Part shown: positions 9,204 to 17,785 of the stretch, piece after piece | Layout: each line of letters opens with the position of its first letter | Position numbering within the stretch: the first letter of the stretch is position 1 | NCBI GenBank assembly: GCA_020634165.1 | Contig: JACKCF010000008.1 | Coordinates: 39,873 to 103,872, forward strand | DNA: 64,000 nucleotides | Reading direction: 5' to 3' | DNA from: Anaerolineaceae bacterium | GTDB lineage: Bacteria > Chloroflexota > Anaerolineae > Aggregatilineales > Phototrophicaceae | Made by a program: the position numbers and the translations under genes | The notes under the pieces: model-generated | Seen by the model: only the letters and a program-made list of their open reading frames with translations | Told to the model about the DNA's origin: nothing | Database searches by the model: none

Positions 9204-9223
9204 CTTTGCTCAGTTTAGCAAAG
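9204..9223. promoter_or_regulatory. Perfect 7-bp inverted repeat in the divergent intergenic region
   Basis: CTTTGCT, six bases, then AGCAAAG. On the minus strand it contains TGCTAAACT, which resembles an extended -10 box for the cyclase-family gene. It could be an operator or a short hairpin at the 5' end of that transcript. Confidence 0.4.
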
Positions 9224-9397
9224 AAAGTGAAGTATGACGCTTAACATTGCTTCATTGTGCGCGAACCTGAACAATGGGTTGCCCGTACGTCCTCTACAAA
9301 ATGCCCAATAAGCTAGACGGCGGCTGTGTCACACGCTACAGTCCTATGAGTGCTCGTCATTGGGCACACGGTTTTTTGTAAATCAGGAGAGAAGTAC

Positions 9398-12300
9398 ATG
9401 CGCTATCGCTATAGAATAGTGAGCTTGTTGTTTTTCTTAGCGTTGTTTGTTTTGCCAGCGACTGCCCAGGAACGTCCTGCGGAAAATCCAGATGGATTCG
9501 CGCCGCCAGACATTGTTGCGATTCCGGGGACGTTACAGCAAGCGATGGGGTGCCCAGGAGAATGGGCCACCGATTGCGAAGAAAGCTATTTAGAAGATAT
9601 GGGCGATGACATCTGGCAGGGAACATTCTTGTTGCCAGCAGGCAACTATGAATATAAGGTCGCGCTCAATGGGACCTGGACTGAGAATTATGGCGCAAAT
9701 GGGGAAGCCAGCGGACCAAACATTTCGTTGGCATTAGCCGAAGAAACCGAAGTGACGTTCATATACGATCATCGTCGTGGGATGGTGATTGATAGCGTTA
9801 ATTTCCCTGATCTGACATTCCCTGACGGTGGATCGGTAGGGTCAGTCGATGCAGGGCCAGTCGCGCCGCCAGACATGGTTAATATCCCTGGTACGATTCA
9901 ATCTGTGCTGGGATGCCCTGGTGAATGGGCACCTGACTGTGAAGAAACACTGCTGGAGTACAACGAGGCGTGGGATATCTGGATGCGCACATTTGACGTG
10001 CCTGCCGGAACCTATGAGTACAAAGTAGCGATCAATGGCTCCTGGGATGAGAACTACGGTGGACTGGCTGACTCAGGTGGTCCGAACATCTCGCTGAATG
10101 TGCCCGAAGATCAGTCGGTAACGTTCATCTACGACCATAAAACACACTGGATTGCGGATAGCATTCGCAGTGAAATCGTTACGGCTCCTGGCTCCTATCA
10201 GTCCGAGGTTGGCTGTGAAGAGGACTTTGAGGCCGACTGCCTGGTGACCTGGCTACAGGATGCGGACGGCGATGGCGTCTATACCTATAGCACCAGCACG
10301 ATCCCGGCAGGCGATTACACCGCGCGTGCAGCCGTCGGCATGTCGATGGATGAGACCTATGGCGAAAACGGTGAACCCGATGGCGAGGATATCGCCTTTA
10401 CTGTGCCGGAAGATGGCATCACAGTGAGTTTTGTCTTTGATTCAAATATTCCGGCGATGGTCGTGTCGACAGGTGGTGCAGCAGTGTCTGGTGCGGATTT
10501 GCGCGAACGGCGCGCTCATTGGGTGACGGAGAATACCCTGCTGTGGGACGTGGAGCCGCAGGTTGGCTTAACTTACAAGCTGCTCTATAGTCCGGATGCG
10601 CGAATGAGCCTGAGCCTGTTCGGCCTCACAGGCGTAGATGCTTCTCTGGCGTTGGAACCGCTCGATGCTGTTGATGGTGGCATTATCGAGAAGTTCCCAC
10701 ATCTGGAAGGGCTTTCGGCTTATCAGATCGTCGACAGCGACCTTGCATTGGTTCCTGAAGTGCTGCGTAGCCAAACGGCGATTGCGGCCTATGACGCAGA
10801 TGACAATCTCGTTGCGATCAACGGCTTGCAGATTCCGGGTGTGTTGGACGACCTGTATACCTATTCCGGTAGTCTGGGTGTGGTTTACGATGTCAACGGC
10901 ATTCCCTCCGTGACCGTTTGGGCACCTACGGCCCAGAATGTCGAGTTCTTGCTATTCGAGGATTCCGCACCAGGGACTGATCCAACGGCATTGCCGATGA
11001 CACCTAATCATGACAATGGTACCTGGCGCATCGTGGGCCAGCCCGGTTGGGATCGCCAGTATTACCTGTTCCGTGTCACAGTCTATGCGCCGACTGAGCA
11101 GGCAATCGTTGTGAATGATGTGACTGACCCGTACAGCCTCAGTCTGTCACTGAACAGCACGCGCAGCCAGCTTGTTGACCTCAATGATGGTGATTTACAA
11201 CCGGATGGTTGGTCAACGCTGGCGAAGCCCGAACTGGCCGCGCCGGAAGACATCACGGTATATGAACTGCACGTCCGTGATTTCAGCGTGTTCGATGAAA
11301 GTGTGCCGCAAGAACTTCGCGGAACGTATGAAGCCTTCACGCTGGCTGACAGCAGTGGGATGGCCCATTTGCAGGCATTGGCACAGGCTGGTCTGACGCA
11401 CCTGCATCTCTTGCCGACGTTTGATATTGCGACCATCAACGAAAATAAACCGCGTTGGTTCGAGCCTGATTATGAAGAATTGGCTGCGCTACCATCCGAT
11501 AGCGAAGAACAGCAGGCCATCATCGAGCCGCTCCGTGATCTGGACGGTTTCAACTGGGGTTACGATCCGTATCATTATCTGGTTCCAGAGGGTAGCTACA
11601 GCACCAACCCGGATGGTGTGACGCGCATCATCAAATATCGCGAGATGGTGCAGTCGCTTAATGCGATGGGTTTGCGTGTTGTGCAGGATGTGGTGTTCAA
11701 TCATACCAACAGCAGTGGTCAGAGTTCGCGCAGCGTACTGGATCGTATTGTGCCTGGTTACTATCACCGCCTGAGTGCGAGTGGCGTCGTGGAAACCAGT
11801 ACGTGCTGCCAGAATACGGCGACTGAGCATAATATGATGCGGCGCCTGATGGTAGACACCATTGTCTTGCAGGCGACTCAGTACAAGGTTGATGGCTTCC
11901 GCTTTGACCTGATGGGCCATCACATGCTGGCGGATATGGTCGCTGTGCGAGAAGCGCTCGACAGCCTGACGCTGGAAGAAAATGGTGTTGATGGCAGCAG
12001 CATTTATATCTATGGCGAAGGCTGGAACTTCGGTGAAGTGGCCAACAATGCACGCGGTATCAATGCAACTCAGTTGAACATCGCAGGCACAGGTATAGGC
12101 GTATTCAATGACCGCTTGCGTGATGCTGTTCGCGGTGGCAACCCCTTTGGAGATCGCCTGGAACAAGGTTTGTCGAACGGCCAGTATGTTGCGTCGAACG
12201 GCCTCGATCCTGAAAGCAGCAGCCTGGATGACGTTTTGCTCCAGATGGATCAGGTCCGTGTGAGCCTCGCAGGCAACCTCATGACGTTCAACTTTGTGGA

Positions 12301-13123
12301 TCGCAACGGTAATTCAATAGATGGAACTCAGGTTGCCTATGGCAGTGATCCGGCTGCATATACCCTCGACCCGCAGGAAAATATCATCTACGTCGATAAG
12401 CACGATAATGAGACACTCTACGACAACAACGTCTATAAAGCGCCTGAAGGCACAGATATGGATACGCGCGTACGTATGCAAATTCTGGGTCTGAGTTACA
12501 CTATGTATGCTCAGGGTGTACCATTCTTCCAGGCTGGTACGGACATGTTGCGCAGCAAGTCGATGGATCGTAACAGCTATAACAGCGGTGACTGGTTTAA
12601 CCGGCTGGATTGGACATACCAGACCAATAACTTTGGTGTGGGTCTGCCACCTGCTGGTGATAACAGCGCCGAGTGGCCAACAATGCAGCCTTTCCTGGCT
12701 GATGAGAGCCTACAGGCTGGTGAAGACGCGATTACAGCAACGACTATGCGCTTCCAGGATATGCTGCGTGTTCGCTACAGTACTCCGTTGTTCCGCCTGC
12801 GCACAGGCGAGGAAATCAACGCGCGGCTGGCATTCCACAACACGGGCGTGGACCAGATGCCCGGTGTCATCGTTATGAGCATCAGCGATGTAGTCGGCGA
12901 AGACCTGGACACCAACTACGATATGATCGCAGTAGTGTTCAATGGCCAGCCGGATACATTGGAGTTTACTGCCGATTCCCTGGCGGGAATGGCCTGGGAA
13001 CTGCATCCTGTGCTGGTAGAAGGTCACGATGATCTGTTGGCCACGGCCAGTGCAGATGGGGATACGGGTATGTTTACGGTTCCGGCGTATTCTGCGGCCG
13101 TGTTTGTGGTGCCACAAAGCTAA
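9398..13123 (+). CDS. Secreted type I pullulanase (GH13) with three N-terminal X25-like modules
   Basis: 1241 residues from the ATG at 9398, chosen for AGGAGA 8 nt upstream and because it begins an ideal signal peptide (MRYRYR, hydrophobic core, ATAQ). Three consecutive ~100-residue modules follow, each with a GC...DC cysteine pair and a PAGxYxxxxA...ENYG core, as in amylopullulanase X25 modules. Next come an N-terminal pullulanase domain and a CBM48-like region (GIPSVTVWAPTAQNVEFLLF). The GH13 barrel has FNWGYDP, DVVFNHT (~760), FRFDLMG with the Asp nucleophile (~835), YGEGW with the acid Glu (~873) and DKHDNE (~1000). It debranches alpha-1,6 linkages in pullulan, starch or glycogen outside the cell. 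It is monocistronic and ends at a strong terminator. Confidence 0.92.
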   Translation: MRYRYRIVSLLFFLALFVLPATAQERPAENPDGFAPPDIVAIPGTLQQAMGCPGEWATDCEESYLEDMGDDIWQGTFLLPAGNYEYKVALNGTWTENYGANGEASGPNISLALAEETEVTFIYDHRRGMVIDSVNFPDLTFPDGGSVGSVDAGPVAPPDMVNIPGTIQSVLGCPGEWAPDCEETLLEYNEAWDIWMRTFDVPAGTYEYKVAINGSWDENYGGLADSGGPNISLNVPEDQSVTFIYDHKTHWIADSIRSEIVTAPGSYQSEVGCEEDFEADCLVTWLQDADGDGVYTYSTSTIPAGDYTARAAVGMSMDETYGENGEPDGEDIAFTVPEDGITVSFVFDSNIPAMVVSTGGAAVSGADLRERRAHWVTENTLLWDVEPQVGLTYKLLYSPDARMSLSLFGLTGVDASLALEPLDAVDGGIIEKFPHLEGLSAYQIVDSDLALVPEVLRSQTAIAAYDADDNLVAINGLQIPGVLDDLYTYSGSLGVVYDVNGIPSVTVWAPTAQNVEFLLFEDSAPGTDPTALPMTPNHDNGTWRIVGQPGWDRQYYLFRVTVYAPTEQAIVVNDVTDPYSLSLSLNSTRSQLVDLNDGDLQPDGWSTLAKPELAAPEDITVYELHVRDFSVFDESVPQELRGTYEAFTLADSSGMAHLQALAQAGLTHLHLLPTFDIATINENKPRWFEPDYEELAALPSDSEEQQAIIEPLRDLDGFNWGYDPYHYLVPEGSYSTNPDGVTRIIKYREMVQSLNAMGLRVVQDVVFNHTNSSGQSSRSVLDRIVPGYYHRLSASGVVETSTCCQNTATEHNMMRRLMVDTIVLQATQYKVDGFRFDLMGHHMLADMVAVREALDSLTLEENGVDGSSIYIYGEGWNFGEVANNARGINATQLNIAGTGIGVFNDRLRDAVRGGNPFGDRLEQGLSNGQYVASNGLDPESSSLDDVLLQMDQVRVSLAGNLMTFNFVDRNGNSIDGTQVAYGSDPAAYTLDPQENIIYVDKHDNETLYDNNVYKAPEGTDMDTRVRMQILGLSYTMYAQGVPFFQAGTDMLRSKSMDRNSYNSGDWFNRLDWTYQTNNFGVGLPPAGDNSAEWPTMQPFLADESLQAGEDAITATTMRFQDMLRVRYSTPLFRLRTGEEINARLAFHNTGVDQMPGVIVMSISDVVGEDLDTNYDMIAVVFNGQPDTLEFTADSLAGMAWELHPVLVEGHDDLLATASADGDTGMFTVPAYSAAVFVVPQS

Positions 13124-13140
13124 GTAAGTGCTCAAATAGA

Positions 13141-13168
13141 AACGGGACACATACGTGTCCCGTTTTTT
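13141..13168 (+). terminator. Intrinsic terminator after the pullulanase gene
   Basis: A 10-bp perfect stem (AACGGGACAC / GTGTCCCGTT) with a four-base loop and a T run. The A-rich left flank may let it act in both directions for the converging phosphatase gene. Confidence 0.9.
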
Positions 13169-13186
13169 CTTGCCTGTTTTTATTCA

Positions 13187-13660
13187 TCAGAGATTGTGTT
13201 GTTCTCGAATGTAAGCGAGTAGGGCATCACAGCCCTTGCTGACGAGATCAAATGTAAGATCAAAGCGATCCGTATACCAGGGATCAGGAACCTCGTCGCC
13301 ATCGACCAGCCCCCGTTGAGCTGCGAACGACAGGAATAGCTCAACTTCGGCATCCTCAGGATAACCTGAGCGCAAAATGGTAGAAAGATTGCTCTTATCC
13401 ATTGCCAGAATGTAGTCATACTCTGTCAGGTCTTGCCGCGTAAACTGACGGGCGCGACCATCATACGCGACATTGTTCTCACGCAGTGCCGCGCGTGTGC
13501 CATGATGGGCACGTTCGCCTACATGCCAGCCACCCGTTCCCGCGCTGTCAATCTCAAAATGCCTGCCGAGACCAGCCTGATTAACCTTGTGCTGGAAAAC
13601 AGCTTCTGCCATTGGTGAACGGCAAATGTTTCCCAGGCAAACGAATAGCACACGAATCAT
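13187..13660 (-). CDS. Low-molecular-weight protein-tyrosine phosphatase
   Basis: 157 residues. The N-terminal phosphate loop VCLGNICRSPMAEAVF contains the C-x5-R-S catalytic motif, and VPDPWY near residue 120 supplies the general-acid Asp. In polysaccharide loci such enzymes (Wzb/Etp type) dephosphorylate the tyrosine kinase partner. Here a CpsD-like protein lies about 5 kb away, but its kinase motif is degenerate, so the substrate is open. Arsenate reductase use is unlikely because no additional redox cysteines are present. Confidence 0.9.
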   Translation of the reverse strand: MIRVLFVCLGNICRSPMAEAVFQHKVNQAGLGRHFEIDSAGTGGWHVGERAHHGTRAALRENNVAYDGRARQFTRQDLTEYDYILAMDKSNLSTILRSGYPEDAEVELFLSFAAQRGLVDGDEVPDPWYTDRFDLTFDLVSKGCDALLAYIREQHNL

Positions 13661-13681
13661 TGAACCCTGTTACTTTCTCGA

Positions 13682-14320
13682 TTAGAAGTGGTTGTTTTCC
13701 GCTTCCGGCGCATCTTCAGATGTGTCGTCCTCGGCGGCAGGTTCGACATCCGCGATAAATTCACTTGCAGCAGGCTCTGACAGTGCCGAAGTCACCTCTT
13801 GTGTGTCATAAATTGCTTCGAGTAAGTCCTCCAGAGGGGCTTCGGGCGGTGCACTGAGCGTTGCCGTGCTGTCCTCAAGGACAGGTGTCTCGGCTTTTTT
13901 GCCAGGTTCAATCTCATCGCGACCGATCATGGTGATGCGTCCATCAATGAACGCGCCTTCTTCAGTCGTCAGGGCAGTCGCACGGATATCGCCCCAGATG
14001 CGGCCTGTGCGTAGGAGTTGTACCTTATTGCCCGTCACATTGCCGCGGACGGCCCCCGCAATCGAAATGTTGCGCGCTTCAATATCAGCATTGATGATGG
14101 CTGTCTCGCCGACCAGCACATTGCCTTCAATTTCTAGCGTACCTGTGAATGTGCCATCCAGCCGCAGATTGCCTTTGCTGCTCAGGCGGCCTTCAAGGTC
14201 AGCGCTGGCACCCAGTACGCTTTCAAAGCCAATCGGCTGCTGTGCATACGGGCGTGGGGCGTCTGTCTTTTCATTGTGTTCAATATCGTCGGATTGGCGT
14301 CTGCCAGAGAAAAAGGACAT
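13682..14320 (-). CDS. Bactofilin family cytoskeletal protein
   Basis: 212 residues from the ATG at 14320, which has AAAGGAAC upstream; the frame extends eight codons further but without a site. The middle (residues ~35-140) is a right-handed beta-helix typical of DUF583: alternating short strands such as LDGTFTGTLEIEGNVLVGE and IEARNISIAGAVRGNVTG. The N-terminus is polar, and the last ~70 residues are acidic and low in complexity (EDDTSEDAPEAE). Bactofilins polymerise at the membrane and organise cell-wall or polysaccharide machinery. The acidic tail is longer than usual and is probably disordered. Confidence 0.88.
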   Translation of the reverse strand: MSFFSGRRQSDDIEHNEKTDAPRPYAQQPIGFESVLGASADLEGRLSSKGNLRLDGTFTGTLEIEGNVLVGETAIINADIEARNISIAGAVRGNVTGNKVQLLRTGRIWGDIRATALTTEEGAFIDGRITMIGRDEIEPGKKAETPVLEDSTATLSAPPEAPLEDLLEAIYDTQEVTSALSEPAASEFIADVEPAAEDDTSEDAPEAENNHF

Positions 14321-14392
14321 GGTTGATGTTCCTTTCAACTGCACGTGTTGGCATCGAATGATGTGATGTCATGATGCGTTAGTGATGTGTAC

Positions 14393-14421
14393 AGCATACA
14401 GAGGACCGCCATGCAGCGCAA
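14393..14421 (-). promoter_or_regulatory. Candidate sigma70-type promoter for the bactofilin gene
   Basis: On the minus strand TTGCGC (14421-14416) and TATGCT (14398-14393) are separated by 17 bp, 73 bp before the ATG at 14320. Confidence 0.45.
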
Positions 14422-14453
14422 CGGTCATGTGAAGATCGTCACATTGTCGTTGG

Positions 14454-15644
14454 TTACACTGTGTTTGGCAAGATATACGCCGCTGTCGCTGCGGATAGCA
14501 GGCCAGCCCCCATTGTCAGAGCATCTTCATCCATATCAAAGCGAGGATGATGGTGACTGAAATTGATCCCTCTTTCATCGTTGGAAATGCCGACAAAGAA
14601 GTAGACACCCGGTATTTCGTCCAGCACATAAGAAAAATCATCGCTGGCCATCGTATGTGGGCGGTCAATGATTTGCTCTGCATTCAGCATTTTGCTGAAC
14701 ACGGCCTTCACTCTGTGTACGACTTCTTTGTCATTCACAGTCGGAATTGTCAGATGCCGCACATGCACATCAGCAGTACAGCCAACAGACTGGCATACTG
14801 ATCGGCTGACATCGCGCACGTGCTGTTCCAATAGTTCACTGGTATAGGCATTAAATGTGCGGAACGTGCCCGTAATTTCAACTGTTTCCGGGATGATGTT
14901 ATGGGTATTGGTACTGGTCTGCACCCCGGTCACGCTGAGAATAACGGCACCATCCATAGCATTCATCTTACGTCCAACAATGGTGTGTAAAGCGGTAATC
15001 AATTGGCCAGCACAGGCAACAGGGTCAATGGTGGTGTGCGGCATGGCAGCATGGCCGCCTTTACCCTGCACCTTAATGCGAAAGACCGACGAGCCGGACA
15101 TCGTTGCGCCTGCTGCGATGCCAACGGTCCCGACTTTTAGTGGTGACCACAAGTGCAATCCCAGGGCAATATCAGCTTCGGGTTCCATCTCCAGCAAACC
15201 ATCATCGATCATACGCAGCATGCCACCATGACCTTCTTCGCCTGGTTGGCATACCAGCCGGACGTTGCCGTGCATCTGTTCACGCTGCTCCGCCAGGATT
15301 TGGGCAGTTGCCAGAGCAATGGCCATATGGCCATCGTGACCACAGGCGTGCATGCAGCCATCTTCTTGAGAGCGATAGGGCGCATCGCTCATTTCCTGAA
15401 TCGGCAGTGCGTCCATATCGCAGCGCAGTATGATTGTTGGACCATCGTGCGCACCTTCAAGAAAGGCGACCACGCCCGTTTTAGCAATGCCTGTCTGGAC
15501 GTTGTAACCCATCGCTGCAAGGCTCTCGGCCATCATGCTCGATGTTCGATGTTCCTGAAAACCCAGTTCTGGATGCTGATGAAAATCGCGGCGAATGGTG
15601 ACCATTTGATCTTGCAGTTGAGCGGCGCGAGCGAAGTAATCCAT
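14454..15644 (-). CDS. M20 family amidohydrolase (N-acyl-amino-acid / hippurate hydrolase type)
   Basis: 396 residues from the ATG at 15644. An upstream in-frame ATG at 15713 exists, but family members begin close to the IRRDFHQHPELG motif, and neither start has a strong ribosome site. Metal-site and catalytic motifs are present: CDMDALPIQE, HACGHDGHMAIAL, QPGEEGHGG, and a late histidine in SHHHPRFD. The central segment is the dimerisation domain (GKGGHAAMPHTTIDP). These enzymes remove acyl groups from amino acids such as N-acetyl or N-benzoyl derivatives, in the cytoplasm. The gene stands alone between the bactofilin promoter and the rmlB terminator. Confidence 0.85.
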   Translation of the reverse strand: MDYFARAAQLQDQMVTIRRDFHQHPELGFQEHRTSSMMAESLAAMGYNVQTGIAKTGVVAFLEGAHDGPTIILRCDMDALPIQEMSDAPYRSQEDGCMHACGHDGHMAIALATAQILAEQREQMHGNVRLVCQPGEEGHGGMLRMIDDGLLEMEPEADIALGLHLWSPLKVGTVGIAAGATMSGSSVFRIKVQGKGGHAAMPHTTIDPVACAGQLITALHTIVGRKMNAMDGAVILSVTGVQTSTNTHNIIPETVEITGTFRTFNAYTSELLEQHVRDVSRSVCQSVGCTADVHVRHLTIPTVNDKEVVHRVKAVFSKMLNAEQIIDRPHTMASDDFSYVLDEIPGVYFFVGISNDERGINFSHHHPRFDMDEDALTMGAGLLSAATAAYILPNTV

Positions 15645-15760
15645 GTTTGTCGTCGTGGCTTTCGTAGATTGCGATATTAAGTTCCACTGGGATGTGAACC
15701 GTGCACACTCCATCTTAAGGGCTTAATGGGTCTCTTACGATTAAGAACCAATCAGTAATC

Positions 15761-15784
15761 AAAAAGGGTGCGTAGCCGCACCCT
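15761..15784 (-). terminator. Intrinsic terminator after rmlB (minus strand)
   Basis: GGGTGCG / CGCACCC stem with a four-base loop. On the minus strand it is followed by a run of five to six T. It closes the rmlA-HAD-rmlB transcription unit. Confidence 0.9.
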
Positions 15785-15790
15785 CAACGT

Positions 15791-16822
15791 TTATTTATCT
15801 TCGGCTGCCGCGATGCGATCCGCGTATTGGCGCTTATAGTACTCAAGGAACTCACCGCTCTTGATCTTGCGCCACCACCACGCATTATCCAGATACCACC
15901 TGATCGTTTCTTGCAAGCCCGTTTCAAACGTGTGTTTACGCTCCCAACCCAGTTCGCGCAGTTTGACCGCGTCCATCGCGTAGCGACGGTCATGGCCCTC
16001 ACGATCACGAACATATTTAATGAGCGACTGTGGCTTTTCAAGCAGGTCCAGCATTTTGTGGACAACATCGATATTGTGGCGCAGGTCTTCCCCGGCCACG
16101 TTATAAGCTTCCCCGGACTTGCCCTCATGCAGCACCAGATCAATACCACGAGCATGATCTTCGACGTGCAGCCAGTCACGCATCTGCTTGCCGTCACCAT
16201 AAACAGGCAGTGGGCGATCATCAACGGCTTCTGTGATGAAGAAGGGAATTAGTTTTTCCGGGTATTGGTAAGGCCCATAGGTGTTGCTGCCGCGTGTAAG
16301 AACCGTGTCCATGCCGTAGGTGATATGGTAGCTGCGGACCATCAACTCGCCACCAGCTTTGCTGGCAGCATAGGGGCTGTTCGGCAGGAAGTGGTCTGTC
16401 TCTAGTGAGTAGTGACCATCTTCGATGTCGCCGTATACTTCATCAGTTGATACCTGCAAAAAACGGCCAATGCCAAGCTGACGCGCTTCTTCTAACAGGG
16501 CATACACACCGACCACATCGGTCATGATGAAGGCGTTGGGGTCCAGAATGCTGCGATCAACGTGACTTTCTGCGGCGAAATTGACGACTGTGTCGACGCT
16601 GTATTCCTCAAATGTGCTGTGAACTGTCTCACGGTCAGCAATATCACCCTGAACAAAGGTATGGTTGCTGGCGTTTTTTACGGGCAGCAGATTGTCAAGA
16701 TTACCGGCGTAGGTCAGCTTGTCGAACGTAATGATGTTGTACTCAGGATAAGTCGTGACCATGTGGCGCACAAAGGCGCTGCCAATGAATCCCGCACCAC
16801 CTGTTACGAGGATGTTTTTCAT
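15791..16822 (-). CDS. rmlB: dTDP-glucose 4,6-dehydratase
   Basis: 343 residues. The extended SDR fold shows GGAGFIGSAFVRH for NAD binding, then FAAESHVDRS and the catalytic STDEVYGD and YAASKAGGE motifs, plus GPYQYPEKLIPFF, all diagnostic of RmlB. It converts dTDP-glucose to dTDP-4-keto-6-deoxyglucose in dTDP-rhamnose synthesis. The start codon overlaps the stop of the upstream HAD gene by 4 bp, and rmlA is 26 bp further up, so the three genes form an operon. Confidence 0.95.
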   Translation of the reverse strand: MKNILVTGGAGFIGSAFVRHMVTTYPEYNIITFDKLTYAGNLDNLLPVKNASNHTFVQGDIADRETVHSTFEEYSVDTVVNFAAESHVDRSILDPNAFIMTDVVGVYALLEEARQLGIGRFLQVSTDEVYGDIEDGHYSLETDHFLPNSPYAASKAGGELMVRSYHITYGMDTVLTRGSNTYGPYQYPEKLIPFFITEAVDDRPLPVYGDGKQMRDWLHVEDHARGIDLVLHEGKSGEAYNVAGEDLRHNIDVVHKMLDLLEKPQSLIKYVRDREGHDRRYAMDAVKLRELGWERKHTFETGLQETIRWYLDNAWWWRKIKSGEFLEYYKRQYADRIAAAEDK

Positions 16823-17760
16823 GCGTCGCCCTCATCCTCTTTTTCTTCTGATTCGGATGCTCTCGCCTCTGATGTGCTGGCTGTGTCATTTGCAGGCGAC
16901 TCGGCTTTGGCAGGCTTTTCTTCTTTTGGCAGTGCGTATTTTTCGACTGCTTCGGCGACACCATGCTCATTATTGCTGCTGACGACAGCATCGGCTGCCG
17001 CTTTGGTCTTGGGATGCGCATTACTGACGGCAACACCCAATCCAGCCAGTTTGATCATCTCATAGTCATTTTCGCCATCGCCAATGACCATAACGTTTTT
17101 CACGTCGATGCCCATTTCATGCAGAAGTACTTTTAGCGCTTTGCCTTTGGATGCACCCGCAGGGAGCACTTCCAGATTATTGCTGACATTGGTACTGGTC
17201 AGTGTGGCCTGTCCATCGAGCTGTTTCTCAAGCTGCCAGCGCAGGGCTTTCAACTTCTTCGGTGTGCCGAAAATCAGCAGCTTGTGGATCGGCTGCGTAT
17301 ACAGATGGTTCACCAGTGGGCCGATTGGTTCCGGCGTAGGTTCATGATAATTCGATATCGCATTTAGCTCGTCATCATCAGATTTTATCAGCAGACGGTT
17401 GCCGCTGTAGGCCATCACCTTATAACCGCGTTGCTCAGAGAAGGTAATCACGCGGCGTGCCATCTCAGGCGCTAGCGTTTGCTGATGGCGAACGGTGCCA
17501 TCGGGGTTAAAGATGATAAGGCCCTGCACATAGATACCCGGTGTGTTCAGATTGAGTGCTGCAATGACCGATTCATTGCTGGCGCGGGTTTTTCCTGTCG
17601 CAAGCACGACGGGAATGCCACTATCAATGGCTTTGCGCAGCGCTTCCCGATTGCGATCGCTCATGCTGTGGTCATCATTCAGCAGGGTACCGTCAATGTC
17701 GGTCACAATCAATTTGATTTCTGGTGTCGTGGTCTTGCTGTCAGTTTGCGGTGTTCCCAT
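16819..17760 (-). CDS. HAD superfamily (Cof-type) phosphatase with acidic C-terminal tail
   Basis: 313 residues. HAD motif I is VTDIDGTLLNDD, motif II VLATGKTR, and motif III/IV KGKALKVLL...GDGENDYEMI. The inserted cap is of the Cof/YidA type, whose members dephosphorylate sugar phosphates or flavin intermediates. The last ~45 residues are an Ala/Glu/Ser/Lys-rich low-complexity extension not found in normal family members and probably disordered. It sits between rmlA and rmlB and is translationally coupled to rmlB, so a sugar-phosphate substrate is plausible, though not shown. Confidence 0.85.
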   Translation of the reverse strand: MGTPQTDSKTTTPEIKLIVTDIDGTLLNDDHSMSDRNREALRKAIDSGIPVVLATGKTRASNESVIAALNLNTPGIYVQGLIIFNPDGTVRHQQTLAPEMARRVITFSEQRGYKVMAYSGNRLLIKSDDDELNAISNYHEPTPEPIGPLVNHLYTQPIHKLLIFGTPKKLKALRWQLEKQLDGQATLTSTNVSNNLEVLPAGASKGKALKVLLHEMGIDVKNVMVIGDGENDYEMIKLAGLGVAVSNAHPKTKAAADAVVSSNNEHGVAEAVEKYALPKEEKPAKAESPANDTASTSEARASESEEKEDEGDA

Positions 17761-17785
17761 GAACGTTTTTCCCTATATGTTTGGC

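Noticed and set aside
11489..12166. 225-codon minus-strand ORF inside the pullulanase gene
   Set aside because: Antisense to the GH13 catalytic core; no family features.
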